64,000 nt of DNA. Origin: Citrobacter sp. RHB25-C09 (GTDB taxonomy: Bacteria; Pseudomonadota; Gammaproteobacteria; Enterobacterales; Enterobacteriaceae). Of the stretch, positions 17,320 to 26,714 are shown piece by piece; the stretch's first letter is position 1; the number at the start of each line of letters is the position of its first letter. Under the pieces are notes generated by a model. It did no database searches and was not told the origin of the DNA. It saw only the letters and a program-made list of their open reading frames with translations. The stretch spans positions 2,914,001 through 2,978,000 of the forward strand of contig NZ_CP057483.1 of NCBI RefSeq assembly GCF_013836145.1. The letters run 5' to 3'. A program made the translations under genes and the position numbers.

Positions 17320-18363
17320 TTGTTCCCGGACAAGAAAGCTTTCAAACTGCGGAGACATCCAGCTTTTGAATCCCTCCCCTTCTTTGACGACCAGATACGC
17401 CGCCAGCCCTTCCTGTCGCACGACCTCTTTCGCTTTCTGAACGCCAAGTACCATCAGTCCGGTATCCCAGCCGTCTGCCTCCAGCGCCGTGGGGGCAATC
17501 ACAGTCACCGAAACCAGATTATGCGTTATCGGACGCCCCGTTTGCGGATCGATCACATGCGAGAGGCGCTTGCCGTCCAGCTCATAATAATTGCGATAGC
17601 TGCCGGATGTGCTGATTCCATGGCCGTTGATATCCACCAGCGCCTGTACAGCATTCTCGCTGTCGGTCGGTTTTTGAATCGCCACCCGCCACGGTCGACC
17701 TCCGGCATTGAGGCCGCGACTGTTCAGCGCGCCGCCAACGGAAACCAGATAGCGTGCAATGCCCTCCTGCTCCATCAGACGCGTCAGATGATCCGCCGCA
17801 TAGCCTTCCCCAACGGTGGAAAGATCGACAAATAAATCAGGCAGATCTTTTTGCAGAAACTGTTGCTGCGCCTGATCGATCACCGTCAGATGTTGAAGCC
17901 CGGTTCGGGCTTTCGCCGCATCAATTTGCGCCTGCGTGGGCACCTTTACCGGCTGTTTGTCGGGACCAAATCCCCACAGATTGACTAAAGGACCCACGGT
18001 TATGTCCATCGCCCCGTGTGTTTTTTTACCAATCCGCAGGGCACTCGTGACGATATCTGCCATCGCCTCACTCACAGGCCAGGGCGCGAGACTGTGCGAC
18101 TGGTTGAAGCGCATCAGCGCCGAATCGTTTTTATAGGTGGACAATAGCTGGTCGTCTGCATCCAGTTGCGCCTGAATACGGGTTTGCAGTTGCTCTGCCC
18201 GCGCTGCATCAACACCCGCAACGCTCACGCGCCAGAAAGTGCCCATCGTTTTTCCTTCCAGCACCAGAGGTGCCGGCGCCTGGGCAACGTCCGGGGCGTT
18301 ATCGCAGCCAGTGAGTGTCATTGCAATCGCCAGCAACGCCGCCCGGGCAATATTCATTTCCAT
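17314..18363 (-). CDS. apbE: FAD:protein FMN transferase ApbE, lipoprotein
   Basis: Attaches FMN covalently to threonines of exported flavoproteins such as Nqr/Rnf subunits. The 349-residue protein has a lipoprotein signal (LTGC, lipid Cys20). Family motifs KTMGTFWRV, GAMDITVGPLVNLWGFG, DLSTVGEGYAADHL and SHVIDPQTGRPI are all present. It sits between ada and ompC on the same strand. Confidence 0.96.
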   Translation of the reverse strand: MEMNIARAALLAIAMTLTGCDNAPDVAQAPAPLVLEGKTMGTFWRVSVAGVDAARAEQLQTRIQAQLDADDQLLSTYKNDSALMRFNQSHSLAPWPVSEAMADIVTSALRIGKKTHGAMDITVGPLVNLWGFGPDKQPVKVPTQAQIDAAKARTGLQHLTVIDQAQQQFLQKDLPDLFVDLSTVGEGYAADHLTRLMEQEGIARYLVSVGGALNSRGLNAGGRPWRVAIQKPTDSENAVQALVDINGHGISTSGSYRNYYELDGKRLSHVIDPQTGRPITHNLVSVTVIAPTALEADGWDTGLMVLGVQKAKEVVRQEGLAAYLVVKEGEGFKSWMSPQFESFLVREQN

Positions 18364-18433
18364 ACGTGATTGTCCTCCAGAAAACGAAGCGCAAGATTAC
18401 ACCAAAAACAGCGAGCTTAGGTTGAAGACGCCA

Positions 18434-18458
18434 TAAAAAAAGGCCCCGCAGGGCCTTT
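18434..18458 (-). terminator. Rho-independent terminator of ompC
   Basis: On the minus strand the stem AAAGGCCC-TGC-GGGGCCTTT is followed by a run of T, 19 bases past the ompC stop. Confidence 0.9.
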
Positions 18459-18476
18459 AGTCGACATGTTACGCAA

Positions 18477-19568
18477 TTAGAACTGGTAAACCAGACCCAG
18501 TGCTACGATGTCGTCGGTGCTGATGCCAGCATCGCTGGTGAAGCGGTTGTCATCCAGCAGGTTGATTTTGTAATCAACGTAGGTAGACATGTTTTTGTTG
18601 AAGTAGTAAGTCGCGCCAACATCAACATATTTCACGATGTCTTCGTCGCCGTAACCACGACCCAGGTCTTTACCTTTAGACTGCAGGTACGCTACGGACG
18701 GACGCAGACCGAAGTCGAACTGGTACTGCGCAACCACTTCGAAGTTCTGCGCTTTGTTAGCCCAACCCAGGGTGCCCGCGCGAGTTGCGTTGTAGGTCTG
18801 GGTGTACTGTGCGGCCAGATAGACGTTGTTGGCGTCATATTTCAGACCACCGGTGTAGGTTTCAGCGCGATCGCCAGTACCGAAGTTCATCGCATTCTGG
18901 GCATCAGTACGTTTGGAACTGGAGATTGCACCACCCAGACCAAAGCCTTCGCCCAGATCGTAAGTGATAGAACCGCCTACGCCGTCGCCGTTCTGACGCA
19001 GCGCTTCACGACCGTTGTTGGTCTGGCCTTCACCGGATGGGCTACCGTTTTTACCCTGGTACTGAACAGCAAAGTTCAGACCGTCAACCAGGCCAAAGAA
19101 ATCGGTGTTACGGTAGGTCGCGAGGCCGTTACCACGCTGCTGCATGAAGTTGTCAGAACCGTAGGTGTCACCACCGAATTCTGGCAGAACGTCGGTCCAG
19201 GACGTTACGTCATAGACAACGCCGTAGTTACGACCGTAGTCGAAAGAACCCGCATCAGCGAATTTCAGACCCGCAAACGCCACACGAGTCCAGGAGTTGT
19301 TTTCAGTTTCAGGCGCGTTGCCCTGGATCTGATATTCCCACTGGCCGTAACCGGTCAGTTGGTCGTTAACCTGAGTTTCGCCTTTAAAGCCGATACGCAT
19401 GTAGGTCTGGTCGCCGTCATCGCCTTTGTTATCGGAGAAATAATGCAGACCATCTACTTTACCAAACAGGTCTAATTTGTTGCCGTCTTTGTTGTAAATT
19501 TCAGCCGCATTTGCTGCGCCTGCTACCAGCAGAGCCGGTACCAGGAGGGACAGTACTTTAACTTTCAT
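18477..19568 (-). CDS. ompC: Outer membrane porin OmpC
   Basis: Trimeric 16-strand beta-barrel porin for small hydrophilic solutes. The 363-residue precursor has a signal peptide ending GAANA-AEIYNK and the C-terminal phenylalanine (LGLVYQF) needed for barrel assembly. The loop 3 region contains PEFGGDTY, which lines the pore. The micF gene and shared OmpR sites upstream, the neighbouring rcsD, and overall similarity identify it as OmpC, not OmpF or PhoE. Surface loops differ from E. coli, as is usual between species. Confidence 0.96.
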   Translation of the reverse strand: MKVKVLSLLVPALLVAGAANAAEIYNKDGNKLDLFGKVDGLHYFSDNKGDDGDQTYMRIGFKGETQVNDQLTGYGQWEYQIQGNAPETENNSWTRVAFAGLKFADAGSFDYGRNYGVVYDVTSWTDVLPEFGGDTYGSDNFMQQRGNGLATYRNTDFFGLVDGLNFAVQYQGKNGSPSGEGQTNNGREALRQNGDGVGGSITYDLGEGFGLGGAISSSKRTDAQNAMNFGTGDRAETYTGGLKYDANNVYLAAQYTQTYNATRAGTLGWANKAQNFEVVAQYQFDFGLRPSVAYLQSKGKDLGRGYGDEDIVKYVDVGATYYFNKNMSTYVDYKINLLDDNRFTSDAGISTDDIVALGLVYQF

Positions 19569-19686
19569 GTTATTAACCCTCTGTTATATGCCTTTATTGC
19601 TTTTTTATGCCACTGCATACTGATTAACCCTCATTAACCAGTCGGCACCTTCATTCTCCGCAAAAATACAGAATAATCCAACACGA

Positions 19687-19747
19687 ATATGATACTAAAA
19701 CTTTTAAGATGTTTCAGTTATCCATCAAGGTGTTTCAAATTGTAAAT
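19687..19747 (-). promoter_or_regulatory. OmpR-binding region of the ompC promoter
   Basis: Three adjacent OmpR-type sites on the minus strand: TTTACAATTTGAAACACC (19746-19729), TGATGGATAACTGAAACATC (19728-19709) and a TTAAAAGTTTTAGTATCAT segment (19708-19690). The order and GAAACA cores match the E. coli C1-C2-C3 sites. The same sites are expected to drive the divergent micF. Confidence 0.8.
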
Positions 19748-19901
19748 ATAAGGGAACTTTTTTTGAGCTATAATTAACTGAAAAATAAGCACGAATTGCC
19801 AAGAAATACAAAAAAGACAAATAAAACATAGAGTTACTTAAAATCAAAACATAGCACTGAATGATAAGACAATTTATCCTGCCGGCACTAAAATAATCAA
19901 C

Positions 19902-19994
19902 GCTATCATCATTAACTTTATTTATTACCGTCATTCATATCTGAATGTCTGTTTACCCCTATTTCAACCGGATGCTCTGCATTCGGTTTTTTTT
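19902..19994 (+). ncRNA. micF: MicF small RNA
   Basis: Small RNA of about 93 nucleotides that represses ompF translation by pairing. The 5' end GCTATCATCATTAACTTT and the 3' hairpin ACCGGATGC...GCATTCGGT plus a T run match E. coli MicF nearly base for base. A -10-like TAAAAT at 19889-19894 lies 7 bases before the 5' end. It is divergent from ompC and shares OmpR control. The protein-free gap from here to rcsD (about 310 bases) holds only an rcsD promoter candidate (TATACT at 20260-20265). Confidence 0.95.
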
Positions 19995-20307
19995 TACCCT
20001 TCTTTACACATGATGCTTTTATTTGTGCTACCGTCGAAAAACAATAACAAAGGTTAATCATTTCTATTTGTTCAATCACAATAAGATATCAATCAGTTAT
20101 TTCTGATTATTTGCCGCTTATTTCCCGCTTCGATTGAAAAATTGCTGTACCCTATTTTCAGGGTTGTACACTTTTACCTCAGGTCGCTGGTGAATGATTT
20201 TTCAGCGAAAATACGGGATGCCATTGCGTACAGAGTGTGGAAATTCACACCGTACCCTTTATACTGCCCTTCATCTTTCGCGTTGCTTTAACAGGTCATA
20301 ACCACGA

Positions 20308-22977
20308 ATGAGTCAGTCTGATACCACGGCTACGTCGCGATTTTCTCTGCTACCGGGAAGCATAACCCGTTTCTTTTTACTGCTGATCATTGTGCTGCTG
20401 GTGACGATGGGCGTTATGGTTCAGAGCGCTGTTAACACATGGCTGAAAGATAAAAGTTATCAGATCGTCGATATTACCCATGCTATTCATAAACGTGTCG
20501 ATACCTGGCGCTATGTCACCTGGCAGATTTATGACAACGTCGCCGCGACGCCCAGCTCCTCTTCCAGCGATGGCCTTCAGGAGACGCGCCTCAAGCAGGA
20601 CGTTTACTATCTTGAGAAACCCCGGCGCAAAACTGAAGCGCTTATATTTGGTTCTCACGATAACGCCACGCTGGAAATGACGCAGCGTATGTCAACCTAT
20701 CTTGATACGTTATGGGGTGCGGAAACTGTTCCGTGGTCCATGTATTACCTGAACGGCCAGGACAACAGTCTGACGCTGATCTCCACCCTGCCGCTTAAAG
20801 ATCTCGCAACCGGATTTAAAGATTCCACAATCAGCGGGCTTGTTGACTCCCGGCGGGCAGAAATGCTCCAGCAGGCCAACGCGCTGGACGAAAGGGAAAG
20901 CTTCTCTTCGCTGCGTCACCTGGCATGGCAAAACGGCTATTATTTTACGCTGCGCACCACCTTTAACCAGCCCGGCCACCTGGCAACCGTCGTGGCCTTT
21001 GATCTGCCGATTAATGATTTGATCCCTCCAGGAATGCCGCTGGACAGCTTCCGTCTGGAACCCGATACCACGCCTGTCACCACGCGAAACAGCGATAAAG
21101 AGTCGCCAGACAGCGTTAGCATTAACTTTAACAGCTCAAAAATTGATATTTCGTCCGCGCTGAACTCCACCAACATGCGTCTTGTCTGGCAGGTTCCGTT
21201 TGGCACGCTGCTGGTAGACACGTTGCAAAATATCCTGCTACCGCTGCTGCTGAATATTGGTCTGCTTGCGCTGGCCCTGTTTGGCTATACCAACTTCCGT
21301 CATCAGCCGAATCGCTCAACGGAAATCGCCCCCAGTACGGCAGCCACCAATGAGTTGCGGATACTGCGCGCAATCAACGAAGAAATTGTCTCACTGTTGC
21401 CGCTGGGGTTGCTGGTGCACGACCAGGACGCCAACCGTACGGTCATCAGCAATAAAATCGCCGATCACCTGCTTCCGCATCTGAATTTGCAAAACATCAC
21501 CAGCATGGCGGAACAGCACCAGGGGATAATTCAGGCGACCATCAATAACGAGCTGTATGAAATCCGGCTGTTTCGTAGCCAGATTGCACCGCGTACGCAG
21601 ATCTTTATTATCCGCGATCAGGATCGTGAAGTGCTGGTGAACAAAAAGCTCAAGCAGGCGCAAAAACTGTATGAAAAGAACCAGCAGGGCCGCGTGGCTT
21701 TTATGCAGAATATTGGTGAAGCCTTAAAAACGCCGGTCAAAACGCTGGCGGCCAACATTGCAAAGGTTGAGTCGCCCGACACGCAGAAACTGGTTAACCA
21801 GGCAGATGTCTTAGTGCGCATCATTGATGAGATCCAACTGGCTAACCGCCTGGAAAATGATGCATGGAAAAGCGACCCGACTCTCTTTTCCGTCCAGGCG
21901 CTGATCGACGAAGTGGTTCCCGAAGTTTTACCGGCGATGAAGCGTAAAGGTCTGCAGTTGTTAATTAACAACCATCTGCGCGCGAACGATGAGCGCCACG
22001 GCGATCGTGATGCACTGCGTCAGATATTACTGCTGCTGATGCAATACGCAGTGACGACCACCGAAATCGGAAAAATCACGCTGGAAGTCAGTCAGGATGA
22101 GTCGGCTGCCGAGCGTCTCACCTTCCGCATACTGGATACCGGGCAAGGCGTCACGCTGAGCGAAGTGGATAATCTGCATTTTCCGTTTATCAGCGAAACG
22201 CACAAAGACCGTTACGGTAAAGCAAATCCCCTGGCTTTCTGGCTTTGTGACCAACTGGCACGAAAACTTGGCGGGTATTTAAACATAAAAGCGCGTGATG
22301 AATTGGGCACACGTTATACAGTCCATGTTAAAATGACGCCGCTAGATCAGCATGTGGAAGACGAAGAACGTCTGCTGGATGATGTTAGCGTCATGATAGA
22401 CGTAACTTCGAATGAGGTTCGTAATATCGTGCTTCGCCAGTTGGAAAACTGGGGGGCGACCTGCATCACGCCAGATGAAAGACTCGTAAGTCAAGAATAC
22501 GACCTCTTTTTAACGGATAATCCGTCTAATCTTACTGCCTCCGGCTTGCTTTTAAGCGATGATGAGTCAGGCGTGCGAAAAATAGGCCCAGGCCAGTTGC
22601 GCGTCAACTTTAATATGAGCAATGCTATGCAGGAAGCTGTACTACAACTAATAGAAGAACAACTGGCCCAGCAAGAAATTCCGGAGTCACCCCTTGGTGG
22701 AGATGAAAACGCCGAACTTCATGCCAGCGGTTATTATGCACTTTTTGTAGACACAGTACCGGATGATGTTAAGCGGTTGTATACTGAGGCGGAAAGCAGT
22801 GATTTTGCTGCGCTGGCTCAAACGGCGCACCGCCTGAAAGGGGTGTTTGCTATGCTAAATCTGGTACCCGGCAAGCAGTTATGTGAAACGCTGGAACATC
22901 TTATTCGCGAAAAAGATGCTCCAGGTACAGAAAAATACATCAGCGACATTGACGCTTACGTCAAGAGCTTGCTGTAG
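20308..22977 (+). CDS. rcsD: Phosphotransferase RcsD of the Rcs phosphorelay
   Basis: Inner-membrane intermediate that moves phosphate from RcsC to RcsB. The 889-residue protein has membrane helices near residues 20-42 and 305-330 around a periplasmic domain, a histidine-kinase-like core lacking the usual catalytic His, an RcsB-binding ABL region, and a C-terminal HPt domain with phospho-acceptor His841 in TAHRLKG. rcsB follows after 16 bases. Confidence 0.97.
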   Translation: MSQSDTTATSRFSLLPGSITRFFLLLIIVLLVTMGVMVQSAVNTWLKDKSYQIVDITHAIHKRVDTWRYVTWQIYDNVAATPSSSSSDGLQETRLKQDVYYLEKPRRKTEALIFGSHDNATLEMTQRMSTYLDTLWGAETVPWSMYYLNGQDNSLTLISTLPLKDLATGFKDSTISGLVDSRRAEMLQQANALDERESFSSLRHLAWQNGYYFTLRTTFNQPGHLATVVAFDLPINDLIPPGMPLDSFRLEPDTTPVTTRNSDKESPDSVSINFNSSKIDISSALNSTNMRLVWQVPFGTLLVDTLQNILLPLLLNIGLLALALFGYTNFRHQPNRSTEIAPSTAATNELRILRAINEEIVSLLPLGLLVHDQDANRTVISNKIADHLLPHLNLQNITSMAEQHQGIIQATINNELYEIRLFRSQIAPRTQIFIIRDQDREVLVNKKLKQAQKLYEKNQQGRVAFMQNIGEALKTPVKTLAANIAKVESPDTQKLVNQADVLVRIIDEIQLANRLENDAWKSDPTLFSVQALIDEVVPEVLPAMKRKGLQLLINNHLRANDERHGDRDALRQILLLLMQYAVTTTEIGKITLEVSQDESAAERLTFRILDTGQGVTLSEVDNLHFPFISETHKDRYGKANPLAFWLCDQLARKLGGYLNIKARDELGTRYTVHVKMTPLDQHVEDEERLLDDVSVMIDVTSNEVRNIVLRQLENWGATCITPDERLVSQEYDLFLTDNPSNLTASGLLLSDDESGVRKIGPGQLRVNFNMSNAMQEAVLQLIEEQLAQQEIPESPLGGDENAELHASGYYALFVDTVPDDVKRLYTEAESSDFAALAQTAHRLKGVFAMLNLVPGKQLCETLEHLIREKDAPGTEKYISDIDAYVKSLL

Positions 22978-22993
22978 CAAGGTAGCCTTTTAC

Positions 22994-23644
22994 ATGAACA
23001 ATATGAACGTAATTATTGCCGATGACCACCCGATTGTACTGTTCGGTATTCGCAAGTCACTTGAGCAAATCGAGTGGGTGAATGTTGTCGGCGAATTTGA
23101 AGACTCCACAGCTCTGATCAATAACCTTCCCAAGCTGGACGCCCATGTATTGATTACCGATCTCTCCATGCCTGGCGATAAATACGGCGACGGGATCACC
23201 TTGATCAAGTATATCAAGCGTCATTTCCCGAGCCTGTCCATTATTGTTCTGACCATGAACAATAACCCGGCGATCCTGAGCGCAGTTCTGGATCTGGATA
23301 TCGAAGGGATTGTACTGAAACAGGGCGCGCCAACCGATCTGCCGAAGGCCCTGGCCGCACTGCAAAAAGGTAAGAAGTTCACTCCGGAAAGCGTCTCCCG
23401 TCTGCTGGAGAAAATCAGCGCGGGTGGTTATGGTGACAAGCGCCTCTCACCAAAAGAGAGTGAAGTGCTGCGCCTGTTCGCAGAAGGTTTCCTGGTGACC
23501 GAAATCGCCAAGAAGCTGAACCGCAGCATCAAGACCATCAGCAGCCAGAAGAAGTCAGCGATGATGAAACTGGGTGTCGAGAACGATATCGCCCTGCTGA
23601 ACTATCTCTCCTCAGTGACCCTGAGCCCGACAGACAAAGAGTAA
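22994..23644 (+). CDS. rcsB: Response regulator RcsB
   Basis: Transcription regulator of capsule, motility, division and acid-resistance genes. The start MNNMNVIIADD gives 216 residues; the frame is open further upstream but that part lies within rcsD. The receiver domain has Asp10/Asp11 and phospho-acceptor Asp56 (LITDLSMPGD). The LuxR-type helix-turn-helix is at about 150-205 (LSPKESEVLRLF ... VTEIAKKLNRS). The protein is close to identical to E. coli RcsB. Confidence 0.98.
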   Translation: MNNMNVIIADDHPIVLFGIRKSLEQIEWVNVVGEFEDSTALINNLPKLDAHVLITDLSMPGDKYGDGITLIKYIKRHFPSLSIIVLTMNNNPAILSAVLDLDIEGIVLKQGAPTDLPKALAALQKGKKFTPESVSRLLEKISAGGYGDKRLSPKESEVLRLFAEGFLVTEIAKKLNRSIKTISSQKKSAMMKLGVENDIALLNYLSSVTLSPTDKE

Positions 23645-23659
23645 TTCTTTACGTCAAAA

Positions 23660-23745
23660 TGCCTGATGGCGCTACGCTTATCTGGCCTGGAGCAATAACT
23701 GTTCCGTAGGCCGGATAAAACGAAAGTCGCCATCAGGCATTTTTT
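23660..23745. repeat. BIME between rcsB and rcsC
   Basis: Two inverted REP-like units, TGCCTGATGGCG...TTATCTGGCC at 23660-23690 and GTAGGCCGGATAAAAC...GCCATCAGGCA at 23706-23740, then a T run overlapping the rcsC end. They lie between convergent genes and probably stop transcription in both directions. Confidence 0.85.
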
Positions 23746-26590
23746 ATGTCCGCGTTTTGCGCACCCGCTCAGCGTACACGGCCAGCGTCTGTTTCAGCAC
23801 GTCTAATGTGACCGGTTTTGACAGACAGCTATCCATCCCCGACTCCAGACAACGCTGCTTCTCTTCAGCCAGAGCGTTCGCCGTCACACCAACGACCGGT
23901 AGCGTCAGGCCAAGCTGACGGATCCGCTGCGTCAGGCGATAGCCGTCCATATTTGGCATGTTGACGTCGCTCAGAACAATATCAATGTGGTTTTTGCTCA
24001 GAACATTCAGAGCATCCACGCCGTCATTGGCCGTCTTACATTGATATCCGAGAGAACCTAACTGATCGGCCAGCAGGCGACGGTTGATCGGGTGATCGTC
24101 GACCACCAGAATCATCATGTCATCGTTGGTAATCGCCTCTTTTTCCGGTGCCGGTAACGAATTCGACAGCTCCTCGTCGTCAAGCTCGATACTGTAAATC
24201 CGTGCCAGTAATGCCGGCAGTTCATGCGGTGAGGCGACGCTATGCACCCATTCACCGGGCACTCGTTCCAGTGGGATCCCAATATGACGACGACAGAAAA
24301 TCACCGCCGCACGCCCCTGCCACGGCTGTTCGAGCGCATCATCGGTGATCAACAAATCGTCACAGCCCGGCTCCTGCCCTTCATAACGGATCACCTCAAC
24401 ACCGTTGCGCGTCAGGCTATTTTCGACAAAATGGCACAACGAAGCGTTACGCACCGCCAGCCAACACCGTTTCTTCGCCAGCCCATCCGGCCATTTTTTC
24501 GCCGGATACTGCGCGCCATAGAGCGGTATACGAACCGTAAACTGGCTGCCCATTCCCGGTTCTGAATCAACCGAGATGTCGCCGTCCATCATGCTGATCA
24601 GTTTTTCACAGATGGCCAGCCCCAGCCCCGTACCCTGGAAATTGCGCTGAACGCCAGTCCCCACCTGGAAGAAAGGATCGAACAGACGTACCACTTCTTT
24701 CGCGGGGATCCCCACGCCAGTGTCGCGCACCCGGATACTCAGATAGTCACTGTCGCGCTGCACATGCAGCACAATGCAGCCGATATCAGTGAATTTAATC
24801 GCGTTACTCAGCAGGTTAGAAATAACCTGCTGCAAGCGCATAGGGTCGCCGTTCAGCACGACCGGTACGTCGGGTTCAATAAAGCAGTACAGCCCGAGCT
24901 GTTTGCGCACCACCAGCGGCAGGTAATTGGCCGTAATATGGCTCATCACCTCACGCGGGGAGAATTCACGCGGCTCAATTTTCAACTGCTCGGATTCAAT
25001 CTTCGAGAAGTCGAGAATATCGCTGATGATTTTCAGCAGCAGGCTGGAGGAGTTGTTCATCGCCGTCACCAGACGATCGACCCCTTTTGGCAGCTCTTTC
25101 GTTTGCAGCAGATCGAGGTTACCAATGATGCCATACAGCGGCGTGCGCAGTTCATGACTCACCGTGGCAAGGAACATCGATTTAGACTGGCTCGCCTGTT
25201 CCGCCGCCTGTGCCATCTCCTGTAGAGACTCTTCCATTTTGACGCGCGAGGAGACGTCCACCAACACGCATATCGCTACGTTTTCATTACGATAGCGCGA
25301 ATGTACGAAGCTAATTTGTAGATTGGTATTGTTACTGGTCAGAACATCAACGAAATTGACCTGCTGGCCGCAGATGATTTGCGTCAACCGCTGCCGATCC
25401 TCATGGGTGAGCATGTTGAGATAGGTGTGCGCCAGCTCGTTACTGAGGATGTTTATGCCGTCAGCGGTGCGCAGAATGCAGATCCCAACCGGGGCGGAAG
25501 CAACAATTTTGCGGTTAAATTGCTCATGTTCTTCCAGACGTTGGGCATCACTTTCCGCTGGAATAAAGATCCGCCGCTCGTACATTCGCGCCAGCGTAAA
25601 TAACCCAATCCCCACCAGCACGTTTAAAATGATGGCGTTGAGGATCAACATTCGGATGCGTTCCAGTACCATGTCCACCGGCACGGAGTAAACGATACTT
25701 AGCGAGGATGGTGGCAGGTTTTTCTTTAGCACCAGTTCGCGAAAGCCCGGTGTGTAGCCAAACCATGAACGTTCCTGCAGCCAGCGAGGTTCAGCTTTAA
25801 TGTTCCCTTCCGGACCGGCGAGTGAAATCAACGGAAGGCCATTTTCATCAAGAATAGTCACCCCCATCGGCAGGCTGCCGGGGGTAAAGAAGTTCTCCAT
25901 GCGTATCGACTGTTCAACGCCCAGTAGCGCCTGAAGTCGATTGGCCAGATACACCGGCGTTAAGGCGTAGAAGTAGCCAACGCCCGGTCGCGGCCCCTGA
26001 CCGACCCAGAAAAGACTGTTTTCTGATTCATCTTTCGGTGAATTGCGGTATTTCTCAATCCTTTCATGGAGAGCCTTTAGGGCGTTATCACGCTCGACCG
26101 GTATATCGCGCACACCAAAGTTTGCCATGCAGAGATTATCGCTGCCGATGAGAAAAACGCGATTCAGATCGTAAGCCGCAGAAAAATTGTCGCGCCAGTA
26201 GCGCATAAACCACGCCAGCGACTCCAGCGAGCCACGCCAGGCGTTACCCATCGCCGCACAGTCGGAATCGGCAAACAGCGGTTCGAAAGTGGGTACCACG
26301 GTTTTATCGTCACGCGCCCGCGAAGTTATCACCCCGTTTTCCGCCGTCAGACGATTCTCCGCAATATACTTCAGCTCTTTCATCACGTCAGATGTACGCT
26401 GAATGTAGCGCTGCGCCTGATCGGAACTGAGGTTAAACTCCTGACGGATTTCTGATTCCCGTTGATGTAGCGCAATCATGATATAGAACACCGAGACTAA
26501 GGCGAACATTAGCCATATCAATAGCGCCAGCGCTCTGAACAGGTAGCGCGAGACTTTGAGGGTTGTGCGAAAAGAAGCCAGATATTTCAA
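23744..26590 (-). CDS. rcsC: Hybrid sensor kinase RcsC
   Basis: Sensor kinase/phosphatase at the head of the Rcs envelope-stress relay. The 948-residue protein has membrane helices near 20-41 and 311-335, a periplasmic domain between them, a dimerisation/phospho-acceptor domain with His479 (SHELRTPLYG), an ATPase domain with DTGVGIP and GTGLGLAI motifs, an ABL domain, and a C-terminal receiver with Asp875 (LSDVNMPNMDG). It converges on rcsDB. Only 124 bases separate it from gyrA; E. coli K-12 carries the ato and yfa genes there. Confidence 0.97.
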   Translation of the reverse strand: MKYLASFRTTLKVSRYLFRALALLIWLMFALVSVFYIMIALHQRESEIRQEFNLSSDQAQRYIQRTSDVMKELKYIAENRLTAENGVITSRARDDKTVVPTFEPLFADSDCAAMGNAWRGSLESLAWFMRYWRDNFSAAYDLNRVFLIGSDNLCMANFGVRDIPVERDNALKALHERIEKYRNSPKDESENSLFWVGQGPRPGVGYFYALTPVYLANRLQALLGVEQSIRMENFFTPGSLPMGVTILDENGLPLISLAGPEGNIKAEPRWLQERSWFGYTPGFRELVLKKNLPPSSLSIVYSVPVDMVLERIRMLILNAIILNVLVGIGLFTLARMYERRIFIPAESDAQRLEEHEQFNRKIVASAPVGICILRTADGINILSNELAHTYLNMLTHEDRQRLTQIICGQQVNFVDVLTSNNTNLQISFVHSRYRNENVAICVLVDVSSRVKMEESLQEMAQAAEQASQSKSMFLATVSHELRTPLYGIIGNLDLLQTKELPKGVDRLVTAMNNSSSLLLKIISDILDFSKIESEQLKIEPREFSPREVMSHITANYLPLVVRKQLGLYCFIEPDVPVVLNGDPMRLQQVISNLLSNAIKFTDIGCIVLHVQRDSDYLSIRVRDTGVGIPAKEVVRLFDPFFQVGTGVQRNFQGTGLGLAICEKLISMMDGDISVDSEPGMGSQFTVRIPLYGAQYPAKKWPDGLAKKRCWLAVRNASLCHFVENSLTRNGVEVIRYEGQEPGCDDLLITDDALEQPWQGRAAVIFCRRHIGIPLERVPGEWVHSVASPHELPALLARIYSIELDDEELSNSLPAPEKEAITNDDMMILVVDDHPINRRLLADQLGSLGYQCKTANDGVDALNVLSKNHIDIVLSDVNMPNMDGYRLTQRIRQLGLTLPVVGVTANALAEEKQRCLESGMDSCLSKPVTLDVLKQTLAVYAERVRKTRT

Positions 26591-26670
26591 AAGGGCGAAG
26601 CTCCGCCTCAGGAGATAAATTGAGTGTGGTTAAGGTAGCGGGAAATACGCTTTCCCGCAACGGCAAAGCA

Positions 26671-26697
26671 AAAGGGCCGGAGAGTATCCGGCCCTTT
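26671..26697 (-). terminator. Rho-independent terminator of gyrA
   Basis: Perfect 10-base stem AAAGGGCCGG/CCGGCCCTTT with a 7-base loop, starting 17 bases past the gyrA stop; short T-rich tail on the minus strand. Confidence 0.85.
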
Positions 26698-26714
26698 CTT
26701 AGCGTAACGAGCAA

